From positions 49,221 through 113,220 of the forward strand of contig JADCJC010000031.1 in the NCBI GenBank assembly GCA_020247395.1: DNA of 64,000 bases. Direction: 5' to 3'. Source of the stretch: Rhodocyclaceae bacterium. GTDB lineage: Bacteria; Pseudomonadota; Gammaproteobacteria; Burkholderiales; Usitatibacteraceae. This document shows, in pieces, positions 51,785 through 61,231 of the stretch (its first letter is position 1; each line of letters starts with the position of its first letter). The translations under genes were made by a program, and so were the position numbers. Below the pieces are notes generated by a model. It was not told the origin of the DNA, ran no database searches, and was given only the letters and a program-made list of their open reading frames with translations.

Positions 51785-52650
51785 TTCGTTTTACTTTCTA
51801 AGAGCCCTGCCCGTATAGCGCGCAAACTTTCCATGGCACGTTCTGGGTCGTTGCGATTCATTTCCAGTGCGAGCACCCCATTGGTGTCTTCGCTGGTCTG
51901 GCTCAATAACAATGCTGCGATTCTGTCACGGCCCACCCCATCCAGCAGCGCACCAATGTCATTGCCCAGCATTCGAGCGCCGGCAATTTCGTAATCATCT
52001 TCTGCATCTGCCCAACTGGAAAATTGTTCCCATAGCCGGTCACGATTCCCGGCATCAAGATAGTGCTTGGCGATGAACTGCAAGTCGTAGGCGTCTTTTC
52101 GCGGCGCGGCGTAGTGACGCGCCTGCCACGCCGTTAGCTTCAGAACAGCCAGCGCCGCGAGTGACACAACGTTAACGGTGACATCCTCGGGCAACGTCAT
52201 CATGATGGCGTTCGAACGCGCCTCGCGAAAGCCGAACACATCCATGACCTCGTCACCAGCGGGCGGCCACGCAATAGTCCGGTCTGGCCGCTCCAGTCCG
52301 CCAAACGGAACGATATCAATAGGCAACTTAAAGTCGCCTTGTGCGAATCGCAACTGATGTTGGATCCCCGGGACCTCTGCGAATCCAAAGTCGTTTACCA
52401 GTCGTTCTCGTAGTGCTGCAAACGCCTCCCAGCTTGGGACTGCTAGTGCGATATCGATGTCTTCTGTTTGACGGAGTGGCACCAAGTCATACCCGTATCG
52501 CAGATGCAAATCGCGCGCAAAGGCGCCGACGATGAGCAATTCGACGTCTAGCCCTTCAGCCGCGCGCTGGACGCCAGCGATCGCTTTTGCGTGCAGCGCA
52601 AGGTCTGCGAGCTCAGCGAGGCGTGTGTATGGGAGCGATGGTTTTGGCAT
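51781..52650 (-). CDS. Nucleotidyltransferase-fold protein (AbiEii-like)
   Basis: LLIVGAFARDLHLRYGYDLVPLRQTEDIDIALAV: G-rich loop followed by DxD; C-terminal K-x-DAYDLQ as in AbiEii/nucleotidyltransferase proteins. Confidence 0.65.
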   Translation of the reverse strand: MPKPSLPYTRLAELADLALHAKAIAGVQRAAEGLDVELLIVGAFARDLHLRYGYDLVPLRQTEDIDIALAVPSWEAFAALRERLVNDFGFAEVPGIQHQLRFAQGDFKLPIDIVPFGGLERPDRTIAWPPAGDEVMDVFGFREARSNAIMMTLPEDVTVNVVSLAALAVLKLTAWQARHYAAPRKDAYDLQFIAKHYLDAGNRDRLWEQFSSWADAEDDYEIAGARMLGNDIGALLDGVGRDRIAALLLSQTSEDTNGVLALEMNRNDPERAMESLRAIRAGLLESKTK

Positions 52651-53680
52651 ACAAAATTTCTGCTGTTTCAATGCATCGCGCATCGCCCGTGGCGAGCAGG
52701 TCTGCGTACACCAATACCGGCGGCACGGTCACGGCTGGCCCGGCCATGATGTCGTGCTGCTGTTGAAGGGGAGTACCCCAGAATGGTTTTCTGATTTCAA
52801 CCATCGCTTCCACCCTCCCGCGGTGATCGTTTGGTGCCTTGGTCAATCGGTGTTCATGGATGAACTTTGCGGGCAGCTTTTCGGTATAGATGGTCAGCAC
52901 GCCTGGCCGAAGGTAATTGGTCATGATTGCCGCAGCGGGCTCACCGCCCCACCACATTCCGTCCGGATCCATTGCCCACGCTTTCCAGTCGGCAATGGTT
53001 GGCGCGTTATAGGCTGCCGCCAGAGTCTTGGGCCGCATGATTCTTGCGTAGGCCATGGCCCACTCATCGAGCAATCGCTTGGTGACATTTAGCCGCCGAG
53101 TTCCGGGCATGACCAACACATGGCCTTGGTCGCGCAGATCATTTAGCACGCTGGGTATCGCACCCAGAGCAACATTCGCTTCTAACGCAATGTCACGTTG
53201 CGGCCGATCAATCAACTCTGGGTCGCACAGCAGGGCGAACAAAACCTTTAGTCCCGCAGGCGTACCGGCTTTCGCCGCGTGCGCGGGCGCACCGGTCGGC
53301 ACTGCTTTACGGCCGACCACATAGACCAGCCATCCCGGCGCTTCCAGATATGCATTGCCCGCGATATCAATAAATTGCTGACCAGCCTCGCGAAGCCGCT
53401 CTGCCATTGGCGGCGTGACGTAGTCAGTCACCAAAACGACAGGCTTGCCGTGCGCGGTGGTCTGTGCTTTGGTCTGCGCGAGGATTGCACCGAGCGTCGC
53501 GGGCGTGACGGTGCGTTTGGCTTCGATCGCAATATCGATTTGCGTCTTGCCTTTCGCAATGCGTGCAAACGCATCCACCTCCCGTGCTTTCGCGCGGAGG
53601 TTTCCCTTTTGCACGGTCGCCTTTAAGCCAAGTGGCGTTAGAACGGCCATCGCGTCAGCGATTAAGTTAGTTTCGTTCAT
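52613..53680 (-). CDS. AbiEi-like protein with winged-HTH region
   Basis: Type IV TA AbiEi-like organisation (LLCDPELIDRPQRDIALEANVALGAIPSVLNDLRDQGHV HTH); precedes and overlaps the nucleotidyltransferase. Confidence 0.55.
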   Translation of the reverse strand: MNETNLIADAMAVLTPLGLKATVQKGNLRAKAREVDAFARIAKGKTQIDIAIEAKRTVTPATLGAILAQTKAQTTAHGKPVVLVTDYVTPPMAERLREAGQQFIDIAGNAYLEAPGWLVYVVGRKAVPTGAPAHAAKAGTPAGLKVLFALLCDPELIDRPQRDIALEANVALGAIPSVLNDLRDQGHVLVMPGTRRLNVTKRLLDEWAMAYARIMRPKTLAAAYNAPTIADWKAWAMDPDGMWWGGEPAAAIMTNYLRPGVLTIYTEKLPAKFIHEHRLTKAPNDHRGRVEAMVEIRKPFWGTPLQQQHDIMAGPAVTVPPVLVYADLLATGDARCIETAEILYAKTIAPIHTPR

Positions 53681-53832
53681 TTGTTCATATTCCTCGCTTG
53701 TTCACTTTTTGTGAACAGGCGTTTATTATGAACAAACACATCAAAATGTTCAAGTTTTACTTGTGTTCACGAAAGTTGAACATATCGAAAAAATGAACAG
53801 CTGCAGCCGTGGAGCATTAGCTGGCAATCAAA

Positions 53833-53885
53833 AATCCTTTATTGACGGGCGTTTCGGGGCGAAAGTGGCTGGAACGGCCCGCTAG
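53833..53885 (-). repeat. Leader-hairpin repeat family, copy 4
   Basis: Minus strand CTAGCGGGCCGTTCCAGCCACTTTCGCCCCGAAACGCCCGTCAATAAAGGATTT; shares AAACGCCCGTCRATAAAGGAT with copy 1. Confidence 0.55.
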
Positions 53886-53946
53886 ATGCGGACTTTTGAA
53901 AAGACGAACCTGACCCGTTCTATAGGCCGCCTCCGTACAAAGGCCG

Positions 53947-56457
53947 CTATTGGATGCGCGACGTGTGTCGCGACAAAAGCTGTTCCGGAGTCAAGCCGAA
54001 AGCCGTCATTTCGCTGAGCACATTCGCCGGAGTGAGAAACACTGGACCTTGCATCGCCATCTTTTGGCAGAGCTGGTGCAGGGCAGTACCTAACGCCCTG
54101 CACCCCTCAACCCCCAACACTCTCACATCATCTGGGTAGTGCGCATCGTTATCTGCGATCTGCACTTTGGCAACTGTGATTGGAGAAATTCGATCCGCCC
54201 ATTCGGGATAATTTTCTCGTGCCCACTGGAGGCTATCGTGCAACTGGCCCGAATCAGTCTTGTGAAGAGTATTTTGGTTTTCATTCTTTACCTCAATAAC
54301 AAAGCAACGGGCGCCCCAAAACCATAAATTGTCGGGACCAGCACTGAACTCCTGCTCCGGCATTGACGAGTCTGCTCCCAGTGCCTCACCTAAACTCCGA
54401 ATTGCTCGTTCAACCGTACGCGGTTTGCCATCAAGATCAATGCTGTCCGCAATTTTCTTCGCTTCTATAACCGCCGCGTTCGCTGTGGAAAACCTTCCAA
54501 ACCAGGCGCAGAATTTTTCTGCGACAGTTTTCGCGCCAGGTGATGATGGCTTACGAGGCGCATCAGGAGGTATGGCGGCGCTGCTGCAGTCAGCACGCGC
54601 CGCCTGTTGTATACGCAGTGCTTCGCCTGGATCCGTCTGGTAAGCGATTCGCGAAAGACGCTGCAGCACGACGCCGCGTTCTTCACCGGAAATGCCCGCT
54701 GCATTAATAGCTGCTCGTAGCTGTTGCACAGCGTCCATGGCATTGTTGTTCATCGCAAGCACGTAGGACGCTCTCTCCTCGTTGGCAAAGTTGATGCGTG
54801 CGGAGTCCACTGTCTTAATTGGCCTTGCAACATCGCGCACTTTCTTTGCGTAGAAATCCTTCCAGCCTGCGTCACGGCCTAGACACTGTTCCACGACGTG
54901 TCTAACCGCAAGCTCTGGGTTCTCTGGGTTTGAGCGGCGGACCAACTCAGCCAGCTCAATGGATAGCTCAATCTGATTCTTAGTGTCTGCGGTCATAGCA
55001 CTAAGCACGTCATTCCGCCCGACGTATGAAGTTATATCGGCGCCGACCAACAAAACGACCGCGTAATCTGCGTGAGAGCGGACGGGGCGGCCCATACCCT
55101 GCTCGATACGAAACACGGTGCGATTTCGAACGCCCCCTGGCGTAAACACCATTTGAGCATCAGCGCGATCAATTAGGCTTTCGCCGTGTGGAATACCATC
55201 AATCACCAGGATGCGACATGCATCATCCGGAAGATCAACACCATCATACCGCTGAGCAAAAACTGCGAAATTGACTCCGGAGCTCGAATCACGAAGTTTT
55301 TGCACGCCTTCAGAAAAAGTATCGCCGACATAAAACTTCGCGCCTGCGTCGACCCAGTCGGTTGCGAGAAGTTCGCTAGAAGTTAGCACCACAACCTTAT
55401 AAGTCTTTGCTAACTCAGTGCACAGCCGGATTACAAATCCGCGATCTAGATCGGGATCTATCAAGGACGGCGCTAGGATCATGCGCTCGCCCAGCCCTTT
55501 ATCCGACGGAGGAAGGATCGGATTTGTTGTGGCACTTGCGTCTACCCCCAATTCTCTGGTGAGTAGCGAGTCGTCAGCAAGAGTGGCGGACATAAACAGA
55601 CGATGTTTAGCTTGGTGAAACGGACGAACAAGCGACGTTGGCAGTATTTCAGGGGCTATCTCCGCGACGGAGCCGCTGACGACACAACGGCAAAGGGGAA
55701 GAATTGACTCTAAATAGGGCCAAACAAACAGAAAGTCCCTTTCTTCTGAAAACTCGTGTAGGGCCAAGCGAATGTCAGAAGCCAAATCAGACCATATCCA
55801 GTGAGGCACCTCGAGCGTAGTCAATGGATCAGCAAACTCCACATCAGACCACTTGGTTGGGTGATACGCTTTACATCTTGCTGCCAGTACTTCCTTCAAC
55901 GCGGTAAACGCGTCACCACTAATTCGCAGGGTGAACTGCTTACGGACATTTTCCGCCCCGGCATGGGCGTCATCTAGTACCAGCGCGCATGGCAAAAGCT
56001 GAACGTCACTACGATTAAATGTCGACTTTGCGTTGAACATCTTCTCGTAGGTGCACACAAGAATGGCTCGGCCTCGCATTGCGGACGCGTCTGGATAGGT
56101 TTCTCCAGCAGGATAGGCGACCGCCAGAATGCCGAGCCGACCGGCTTCTTCTAAAACTTGCTCCACCAATTGAGTGGTTGGACACAGGTATACAACAGGC
56201 TCTTTGAATTTCTTGGCGTATCCCAGCAAGTAGAGCAAGCCAACAGTAGTTTTGCCCGCCCCGGTGCTTATCTTGAGCACAAGGTCGCGCTCTTCATTCC
56301 GCGCCGTGATTTGCTGCATTGCCTCTCGTTGCGCCAAACGCGGTTCCGTATGGGTGCTCTTAACGTCTAGCGTTGCAAAAAGCTTTTCAAGGTCATATAC
56401 CGTCACATCACCACTCGTACCAACCAAGCTACCAAAATCGACCATCTTCACCCCCAA
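53947..56457 (-). CDS. DEAD/DEAH-type superfamily 2 helicase with C-terminal PD-(D/E)XK-like region
   Basis: Walker A STGAGKTT, LVLDDAHAG, FRIEQGMGRPVRSHADYAVVLLVG; C-terminal GPDNLWFWGARCFVIEVKNEN...GQL. Confidence 0.7.
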   Translation of the reverse strand: MGVKMVDFGSLVGTSGDVTVYDLEKLFATLDVKSTHTEPRLAQREAMQQITARNEERDLVLKISTGAGKTTVGLLYLLGYAKKFKEPVVYLCPTTQLVEQVLEEAGRLGILAVAYPAGETYPDASAMRGRAILVCTYEKMFNAKSTFNRSDVQLLPCALVLDDAHAGAENVRKQFTLRISGDAFTALKEVLAARCKAYHPTKWSDVEFADPLTTLEVPHWIWSDLASDIRLALHEFSEERDFLFVWPYLESILPLCRCVVSGSVAEIAPEILPTSLVRPFHQAKHRLFMSATLADDSLLTRELGVDASATTNPILPPSDKGLGERMILAPSLIDPDLDRGFVIRLCTELAKTYKVVVLTSSELLATDWVDAGAKFYVGDTFSEGVQKLRDSSSGVNFAVFAQRYDGVDLPDDACRILVIDGIPHGESLIDRADAQMVFTPGGVRNRTVFRIEQGMGRPVRSHADYAVVLLVGADITSYVGRNDVLSAMTADTKNQIELSIELAELVRRSNPENPELAVRHVVEQCLGRDAGWKDFYAKKVRDVARPIKTVDSARINFANEERASYVLAMNNNAMDAVQQLRAAINAAGISGEERGVVLQRLSRIAYQTDPGEALRIQQAARADCSSAAIPPDAPRKPSSPGAKTVAEKFCAWFGRFSTANAAVIEAKKIADSIDLDGKPRTVERAIRSLGEALGADSSMPEQEFSAGPDNLWFWGARCFVIEVKNENQNTLHKTDSGQLHDSLQWARENYPEWADRISPITVAKVQIADNDAHYPDDVRVLGVEGCRALGTALHQLCQKMAMQGPVFLTPANVLSEMTAFGLTPEQLLSRHTSRIQ

Positions 56458-56519
56458 GATCTTGAAACCAAAGTCCTAAGCGCATTCTCTTCTGGCCAAG
56501 TCCTCGCGTTCAGAAAACA

Positions 56520-57917
56520 CTATCTCGCCGCAACCGAGCTGAACGCACGTCCTAGGACGGCACTGTGAAGTACATTAGTTCTGGCTAAATTCGCGTCCAC
56601 CAGTCGCTCGCTGAACTGAGCAATCGAAAACAAACGCTCTACCTCCGAAACCATTCGCCTCTGCTCAGCAAGGGGCGGAAGCGGCAACGGAATTCTCTCG
56701 ACTAGCTGTTTGTTCAGGGCTTGCTGGTTGTTACCAGAACCCTCCCCGCGAGTTTCTGAATAACGATGCCATAGCCAATAGAAAACATACTCTGGCAAAA
56801 CCCGCGTTTTGGAAACCCAAATTGCCGCGCAGTTTTGGTTGTTGGTTGCGTCGATCTCCAAGATGGCGGACTGACCTCTCGTACGACCTTGCCCAATCAT
56901 TCCAATCAATACGCTTCCCGCGGGATTCAATTGCGTGCTGCTATTTTCGTGGCCAAGGCGGGAGATTTTCTCTCTAGTGTCCTTGACACGGCCGAACTGA
57001 ACTTCACTAGAACTGACCCACGGGATATCCCCACCCCAGTACGCTGGTTCCTTCCTGCTCGGCGTCGCACCAACAGCGACGTGAAAACACTCGCCGATGG
57101 TTGCTACGGCCCAGCCCGTCGGGAGCGGATCATGTTGCGCAACCTGGCTCGCTGCAGATTCTGTGTACTTGCTTTTTCCTTTCGACTCTTTGCGCCGTGT
57201 TTTTAGGATGCTTTGGAGCAACTGCTCGCCCGTCTCGTAGTCGCGTCCTTCTTTGCGGGCGAGTTCAGCTTCTGTGGGAACCAAGCGGCCTTCGACGGCG
57301 GCTTTGAGGACGGCGGCTTTGTAACGTTTGAGGTTGGCCTTGACGCGCTTTAGGTTGGCGACGGCTTCATCGAGGCGGGAGAATTGCTTGTCGATTTCAG
57401 CAGCAATTTCTTGCTGCGCTTGAAGAGGAGGGAGCGGGACGTCGAGCGCCTCCAAGTCTCCGCGTCGAAGATTATTGATGTTTACGCCAAGCGCTTTCTC
57501 GCGAATAACTCTCCAATAGCCGGGGGATTGCAGGTAAGCAGCTAGATACCTAGCATCAATGGAAACCCTCGGCCTAATCGCCGCACAGAATGCGCCAAAA
57601 GAACCGTTCCATGAACGCAGGACGATCGCTGACTTTCCAACCAGGTGCTTGCTTCCACTTGACATCGCAACCACGATGTCCCCAGCTCGAAGGCGTTGCG
57701 CACTGCCTACGTTATCTTCAGGCACATAGACCAGCTCCGATTCGACATTCAGCGTCGAGTCTTGAATGTTGTTCGCACGCAAGACTGGCAGATAACCTGG
57801 TCCAGGAGTCTCGCGTGCTTGCTCTTTCTTATACGTTACGCCGCGAATCAGTTCAGCGACGTCGGATAACTTTACAAAAATGTTCGGCGTAGTTGCTGCG
57901 TTTGAAAGGGTGGTCAC
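56520..57917 (-). CDS. hsdS: Type I restriction specificity subunit (HsdS)
   Basis: Two TRD-like halves, each ending in conserved spacer-helix starts (LPPLQAQQEIAAEIDKQFSRLDEAV; LPPLAEQRRMVSEVERLFSIAQ). Confidence 0.92.
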   Translation of the reverse strand: MTTLSNAATTPNIFVKLSDVAELIRGVTYKKEQARETPGPGYLPVLRANNIQDSTLNVESELVYVPEDNVGSAQRLRAGDIVVAMSSGSKHLVGKSAIVLRSWNGSFGAFCAAIRPRVSIDARYLAAYLQSPGYWRVIREKALGVNINNLRRGDLEALDVPLPPLQAQQEIAAEIDKQFSRLDEAVANLKRVKANLKRYKAAVLKAAVEGRLVPTEAELARKEGRDYETGEQLLQSILKTRRKESKGKSKYTESAASQVAQHDPLPTGWAVATIGECFHVAVGATPSRKEPAYWGGDIPWVSSSEVQFGRVKDTREKISRLGHENSSTQLNPAGSVLIGMIGQGRTRGQSAILEIDATNNQNCAAIWVSKTRVLPEYVFYWLWHRYSETRGEGSGNNQQALNKQLVERIPLPLPPLAEQRRMVSEVERLFSIAQFSERLVDANLARTNVLHSAVLGRAFSSVAAR

Positions 57918-60898
57918 GCCGCTAGCTCCCTATTCAATTCCTCAAGCACCTTCGGCAAATCGTTCCCAAACAACTGGTACACCTTGCCCATGCCTCCGTG
58001 CTGCGCGAAAGGTGCGTATTCAAAATCTTCCTTTTCAATACCGAGGTTTGCGGCGATGTGGTCGCGGATCATTTCTAGCCAGTGGGTTTGTTCGGGGGTG
58101 AAGCGTTGAGAGACAGATGAAGACGAACTTGGACCCCGGCCTTCGCCGGGGGGACTACCTATTTTTGGTGGTGACTGATTCTGTTGCGCCATCCACGCGT
58201 TGAAGTTGGCGTGTACACGCTCTGGGTAAGGAACGAGTTCATTCTCTTGGTGCATGGCGTAGCGCACGAGTGAAACAAGGTCGGTGAGGATGCGTTTTGC
58301 GCTGGCACCTTTGACTTTGGTTTTGTCGAGCGCCGCATAGGCTTGCCATAGTTGGCTCTCGCTCCACAGGCGCGGCGGCGCGTGTACGGCATCGGCTAGG
58401 GCTTTGAGGTCTTCAAATCGTAGTGGGGCTTTGGTGGGGCGGTTATACAAAATCTGTAAAGCGATGATTTCGTCTTTGTGATCTTGGATGAATTGCTCAA
58501 ATGAAGTCACGATGCCTTTGGCGCGCTCGCGTGCAGCTTCGGAAAAGCCTGCTTCGAGGAGTTGGTCTTGGGTGACTTCGTCGATGACTTGTTCGTTTTG
58601 TTTTTTGAGTTCGAGGATGAGGTTGCGGAGGGTGGGGTCGAAGAGGGGTTTGACCGCCTCCGTTGCGATGCTTGCGTATGGCGAAAAAACTTGGGCACCG
58701 ACCTGCGTCGGTGCGACAGGCTCACCGTTTTCGCTCACATCCGCGTTTGAGTCCTGAGACGGAAATTGGGCCCCGGCCTCCGCCGGGGCGACAGTTTCAC
58801 TATTTTCACCTGAGCGGAATGCGGGCAGAAATAATGCAGATTCGCGGTCGGGGTTGAGGGCGTCGACGATGCGGCGGCTGAGGTCGTTGAGTGTGTAGCC
58901 GCCGGAGGCATTGATGATCTTGCTCTTCGCGGCGTCATCGAGGTCGCGGTCGAGCCGTGAAAGTCTGGCGGCAACACTTGAAAGCACATCAGGCTCGGTG
59001 TTGCCGAGCGCTACCGCTTGCAAGAGCTTATCGAACGGTACCGACTTCTTTTGGTCCATCGGCCGCGAATCGGTCATGTCGCGTTCGCACACACCTACGC
59101 AGTCCACAATCACAAAGTGGTCTTTGGCTTTGGCGTCGGGTGTCACGGCGCGTAGATCATCCGGGTTAATAACGCGCACGCCTCGGCCTTTCATTTGCTC
59201 GAAGAAGTTGCGCGATTTCACCGAGCGCATGAACACCACAATCTCCACGGGCTTGATGTCTGTACCCGTGGCGATCATGTCCACCGTTACCGCTACACGG
59301 GGGAAGTAGCTATTGCGGAATGCTTTGATGAGCGCCTCGGGGTCACCCTGTGTGCGATAGGTGATCTTTTGCGCGAAGTCATTTCCCTTACCGAATTCTT
59401 CGCGCAGGATTTCGACAATCTTCTCGGCGTGGTTATCGTCTTTAGCAAAGAAGAGCGTCTTGGGCACATCCGTGCGGCCGGCGAAGATCTCGGTAAACAG
59501 TTTGTCGCGGAAGGTGCGGATGACGGTACGGATTTGGTCCGGCGTTTGCACCGCGCGGTCGAGTTCGTTTGGCTCGTACTCAAAGTCTTCGTCGAGTTGC
59601 TCCCAGCGCGTTTTGCGCGTGGCGCGGTCGCGATAGCCCACTGAGTAGCCCGCCTGCACCTTGCTGCCCGCCTCGGTCACTTCGGTTTTGATGCGATACA
59701 CGTCGTAGTTCACGTTCACGCCATCGGCCACCGCCTGCTCGTGGCCGTATTCCATCACGAGGTTTTTGTTAAAGAAGCCGAAGGTTTGTTTGCTCGGCGT
59801 GGCGGTTAAGCCGATCAAGTAGGCATCGAAATACTCAAGCACTTGCCGCCACAGGTTGTAGATCGAGCGGTGCGCTTCGTCGGTAATGATGATGTCGAAA
59901 GACTCAATCGGCACGCGCGGGTTGTATTCGATTGGGTCAGGCTCCTTGAAAAGCTGCGCTACGCCATCAGCCGAGACTTCGTCATCCTCAGCCGCCAGCT
60001 CACGGCCTTTGAGCATGGAGTACATGCGCTGGATGGTGCAGATCGTCACGCGCGCAGTGGTGTCGAGGTTGTTCGACGACAAATGCTGGACGATGTATTC
60101 CTCACCGAACTTGTAGTTGTTGTACGGCGATTCGTATTGGTCAAACTCTTTCTTGGTCTGGCGGCCGAGGTTGCCACGATCGACGAGAAACAAGATGCGC
60201 TTGGCACCAGCGAACTTAATCAGGCGGTAGATGAAGCTGATGGCGGTGTAGGTCTTGCCACTGCCAGTAGCCATTTGGATGAGCGCACGCGGCTTGTTCT
60301 CCGCAAGAGACTTTTCAAGATTGGTAATGGCCGTGATTTGCGCGGGCCACAGATCGGCAAGTTGCCTCGGTGGTAACGGCGGCATGTGTTGCATGCGCGC
60401 GAGGAAGGTGGCGTCGGGGGCGTTTGCAGCGGGCGCAGCGCCGTCGCCAGTAGAGATTGCGGTACCGGTGTGGACGTGCGCAAGCCACTCAGCCAGGGTT
60501 TCTGGCTGGTGAAACGCAAATACGTTGCGCGCACGCGGCACGGGGTCGAAGCCGTTTGTGAAGTGGGTTTCCACGCCAGTTGTTTCGTACAGAAACGGGA
60601 GTGGACGCCGCCACGCGGGGAGTGAAGGCGGCAGGCCTTGCGCGTACTTGCCGCTTTGCAATTCGACGCCAGTCAGTGTTGCGCCCTGCTTTTTCGCCTC
60701 GATCACGCCTGCGGCTTTGCCATCGATATAAAGCAGATAGTCGGCAAAGCCGAAGCCTGCGTTCAACGGGAATTCGCGAATCGCCACGCCGCGCGAGGCG
60801 TGGATGTTTGCATCTTTCAAATCGAACACTTGCCAACCCGCGGCGATCAGCAGTTTGTCGATGTCGATACGAGCGAGTTGTTCGGGCTGCGGAGGCAT
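57914..60898 (-). CDS. hsdR: Type I restriction enzyme R subunit (HsdR)
   Basis: AAGVIEAKKQG nuclease motif, MATGSGKTYTAISF Walker A, IITDEAHRSIYN, MKGRGVRV. Confidence 0.95.
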   Translation of the reverse strand: MPPQPEQLARIDIDKLLIAAGWQVFDLKDANIHASRGVAIREFPLNAGFGFADYLLYIDGKAAGVIEAKKQGATLTGVELQSGKYAQGLPPSLPAWRRPLPFLYETTGVETHFTNGFDPVPRARNVFAFHQPETLAEWLAHVHTGTAISTGDGAAPAANAPDATFLARMQHMPPLPPRQLADLWPAQITAITNLEKSLAENKPRALIQMATGSGKTYTAISFIYRLIKFAGAKRILFLVDRGNLGRQTKKEFDQYESPYNNYKFGEEYIVQHLSSNNLDTTARVTICTIQRMYSMLKGRELAAEDDEVSADGVAQLFKEPDPIEYNPRVPIESFDIIITDEAHRSIYNLWRQVLEYFDAYLIGLTATPSKQTFGFFNKNLVMEYGHEQAVADGVNVNYDVYRIKTEVTEAGSKVQAGYSVGYRDRATRKTRWEQLDEDFEYEPNELDRAVQTPDQIRTVIRTFRDKLFTEIFAGRTDVPKTLFFAKDDNHAEKIVEILREEFGKGNDFAQKITYRTQGDPEALIKAFRNSYFPRVAVTVDMIATGTDIKPVEIVVFMRSVKSRNFFEQMKGRGVRVINPDDLRAVTPDAKAKDHFVIVDCVGVCERDMTDSRPMDQKKSVPFDKLLQAVALGNTEPDVLSSVAARLSRLDRDLDDAAKSKIINASGGYTLNDLSRRIVDALNPDRESALFLPAFRSGENSETVAPAEAGAQFPSQDSNADVSENGEPVAPTQVGAQVFSPYASIATEAVKPLFDPTLRNLILELKKQNEQVIDEVTQDQLLEAGFSEAARERAKGIVTSFEQFIQDHKDEIIALQILYNRPTKAPLRFEDLKALADAVHAPPRLWSESQLWQAYAALDKTKVKGASAKRILTDLVSLVRYAMHQENELVPYPERVHANFNAWMAQQNQSPPKIGSPPGEGRGPSSSSSVSQRFTPEQTHWLEMIRDHIAANLGIEKEDFEYAPFAQHGGMGKVYQLFGNDLPKVLEELNRELAA
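58129..58155. repeat. Palindromic GCCTTCGCCGG-type repeat inside hsdR
   Basis: TTGGACCCCGGCCTTCGCCGGGGGGAC. Confidence 0.7.
58691..58720. repeat. Palindromic repeat inside hsdR (variant)
   Basis: TTGGGCACCGACCTGCGTCGGTGCGACAGG; stem GCACCGAC/GTCGGTGC. Confidence 0.7.
58766..58794. repeat. Palindromic repeat inside hsdR
   Basis: TTGGGCCCCGGCCTCCGCCGGGGCGACAG; stem CCCCGGC/GCCGGGG; 75 bp after the previous copy. Confidence 0.75.
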
Positions 60899-61000
60899 CG
60901 CGCCACTTTACAGAAGTTAGTTATTTCAGCAACTATGCCGACAAGGTGCGACCTTGCACTCGTTCTGCTCCCTTTCTGCGCCGGAATCTCCGTACGGGCG

Positions 61001-61231
61001 TCATTCGCTGGGGGGCGGAATGTGCTCGACTAGTTGATCTATGCGACAACTGAAGTACGCGCAGAGTTTGTCCAGCACGTCGGCTGTTGGATTGTAGCCG
61101 CGATGATTCGCTAGCTTGGAGAGCGTCATGCGGTGGATCCCGGTCACCTCAGCAATTTCGACAAGCGTAATGACGCGACCCTGAGCGAACTCTCGTTCGG
61201 CAATTAGTTCTTTCAGCCGGAATCGAAGCAC
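61001..61231 (-). CDS. Small Xre/Cro-type HTH regulator
   Basis: MLRFRLKELIAEREFAQGRVITLVEIAEVTGIHRMTLSKLANHRGYNPTADVLDKLCAYFSCRIDQL. Confidence 0.8.
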   Translation of the reverse strand: MLRFRLKELIAEREFAQGRVITLVEIAEVTGIHRMTLSKLANHRGYNPTADVLDKLCAYFSCRIDQLVEHIPPPSE

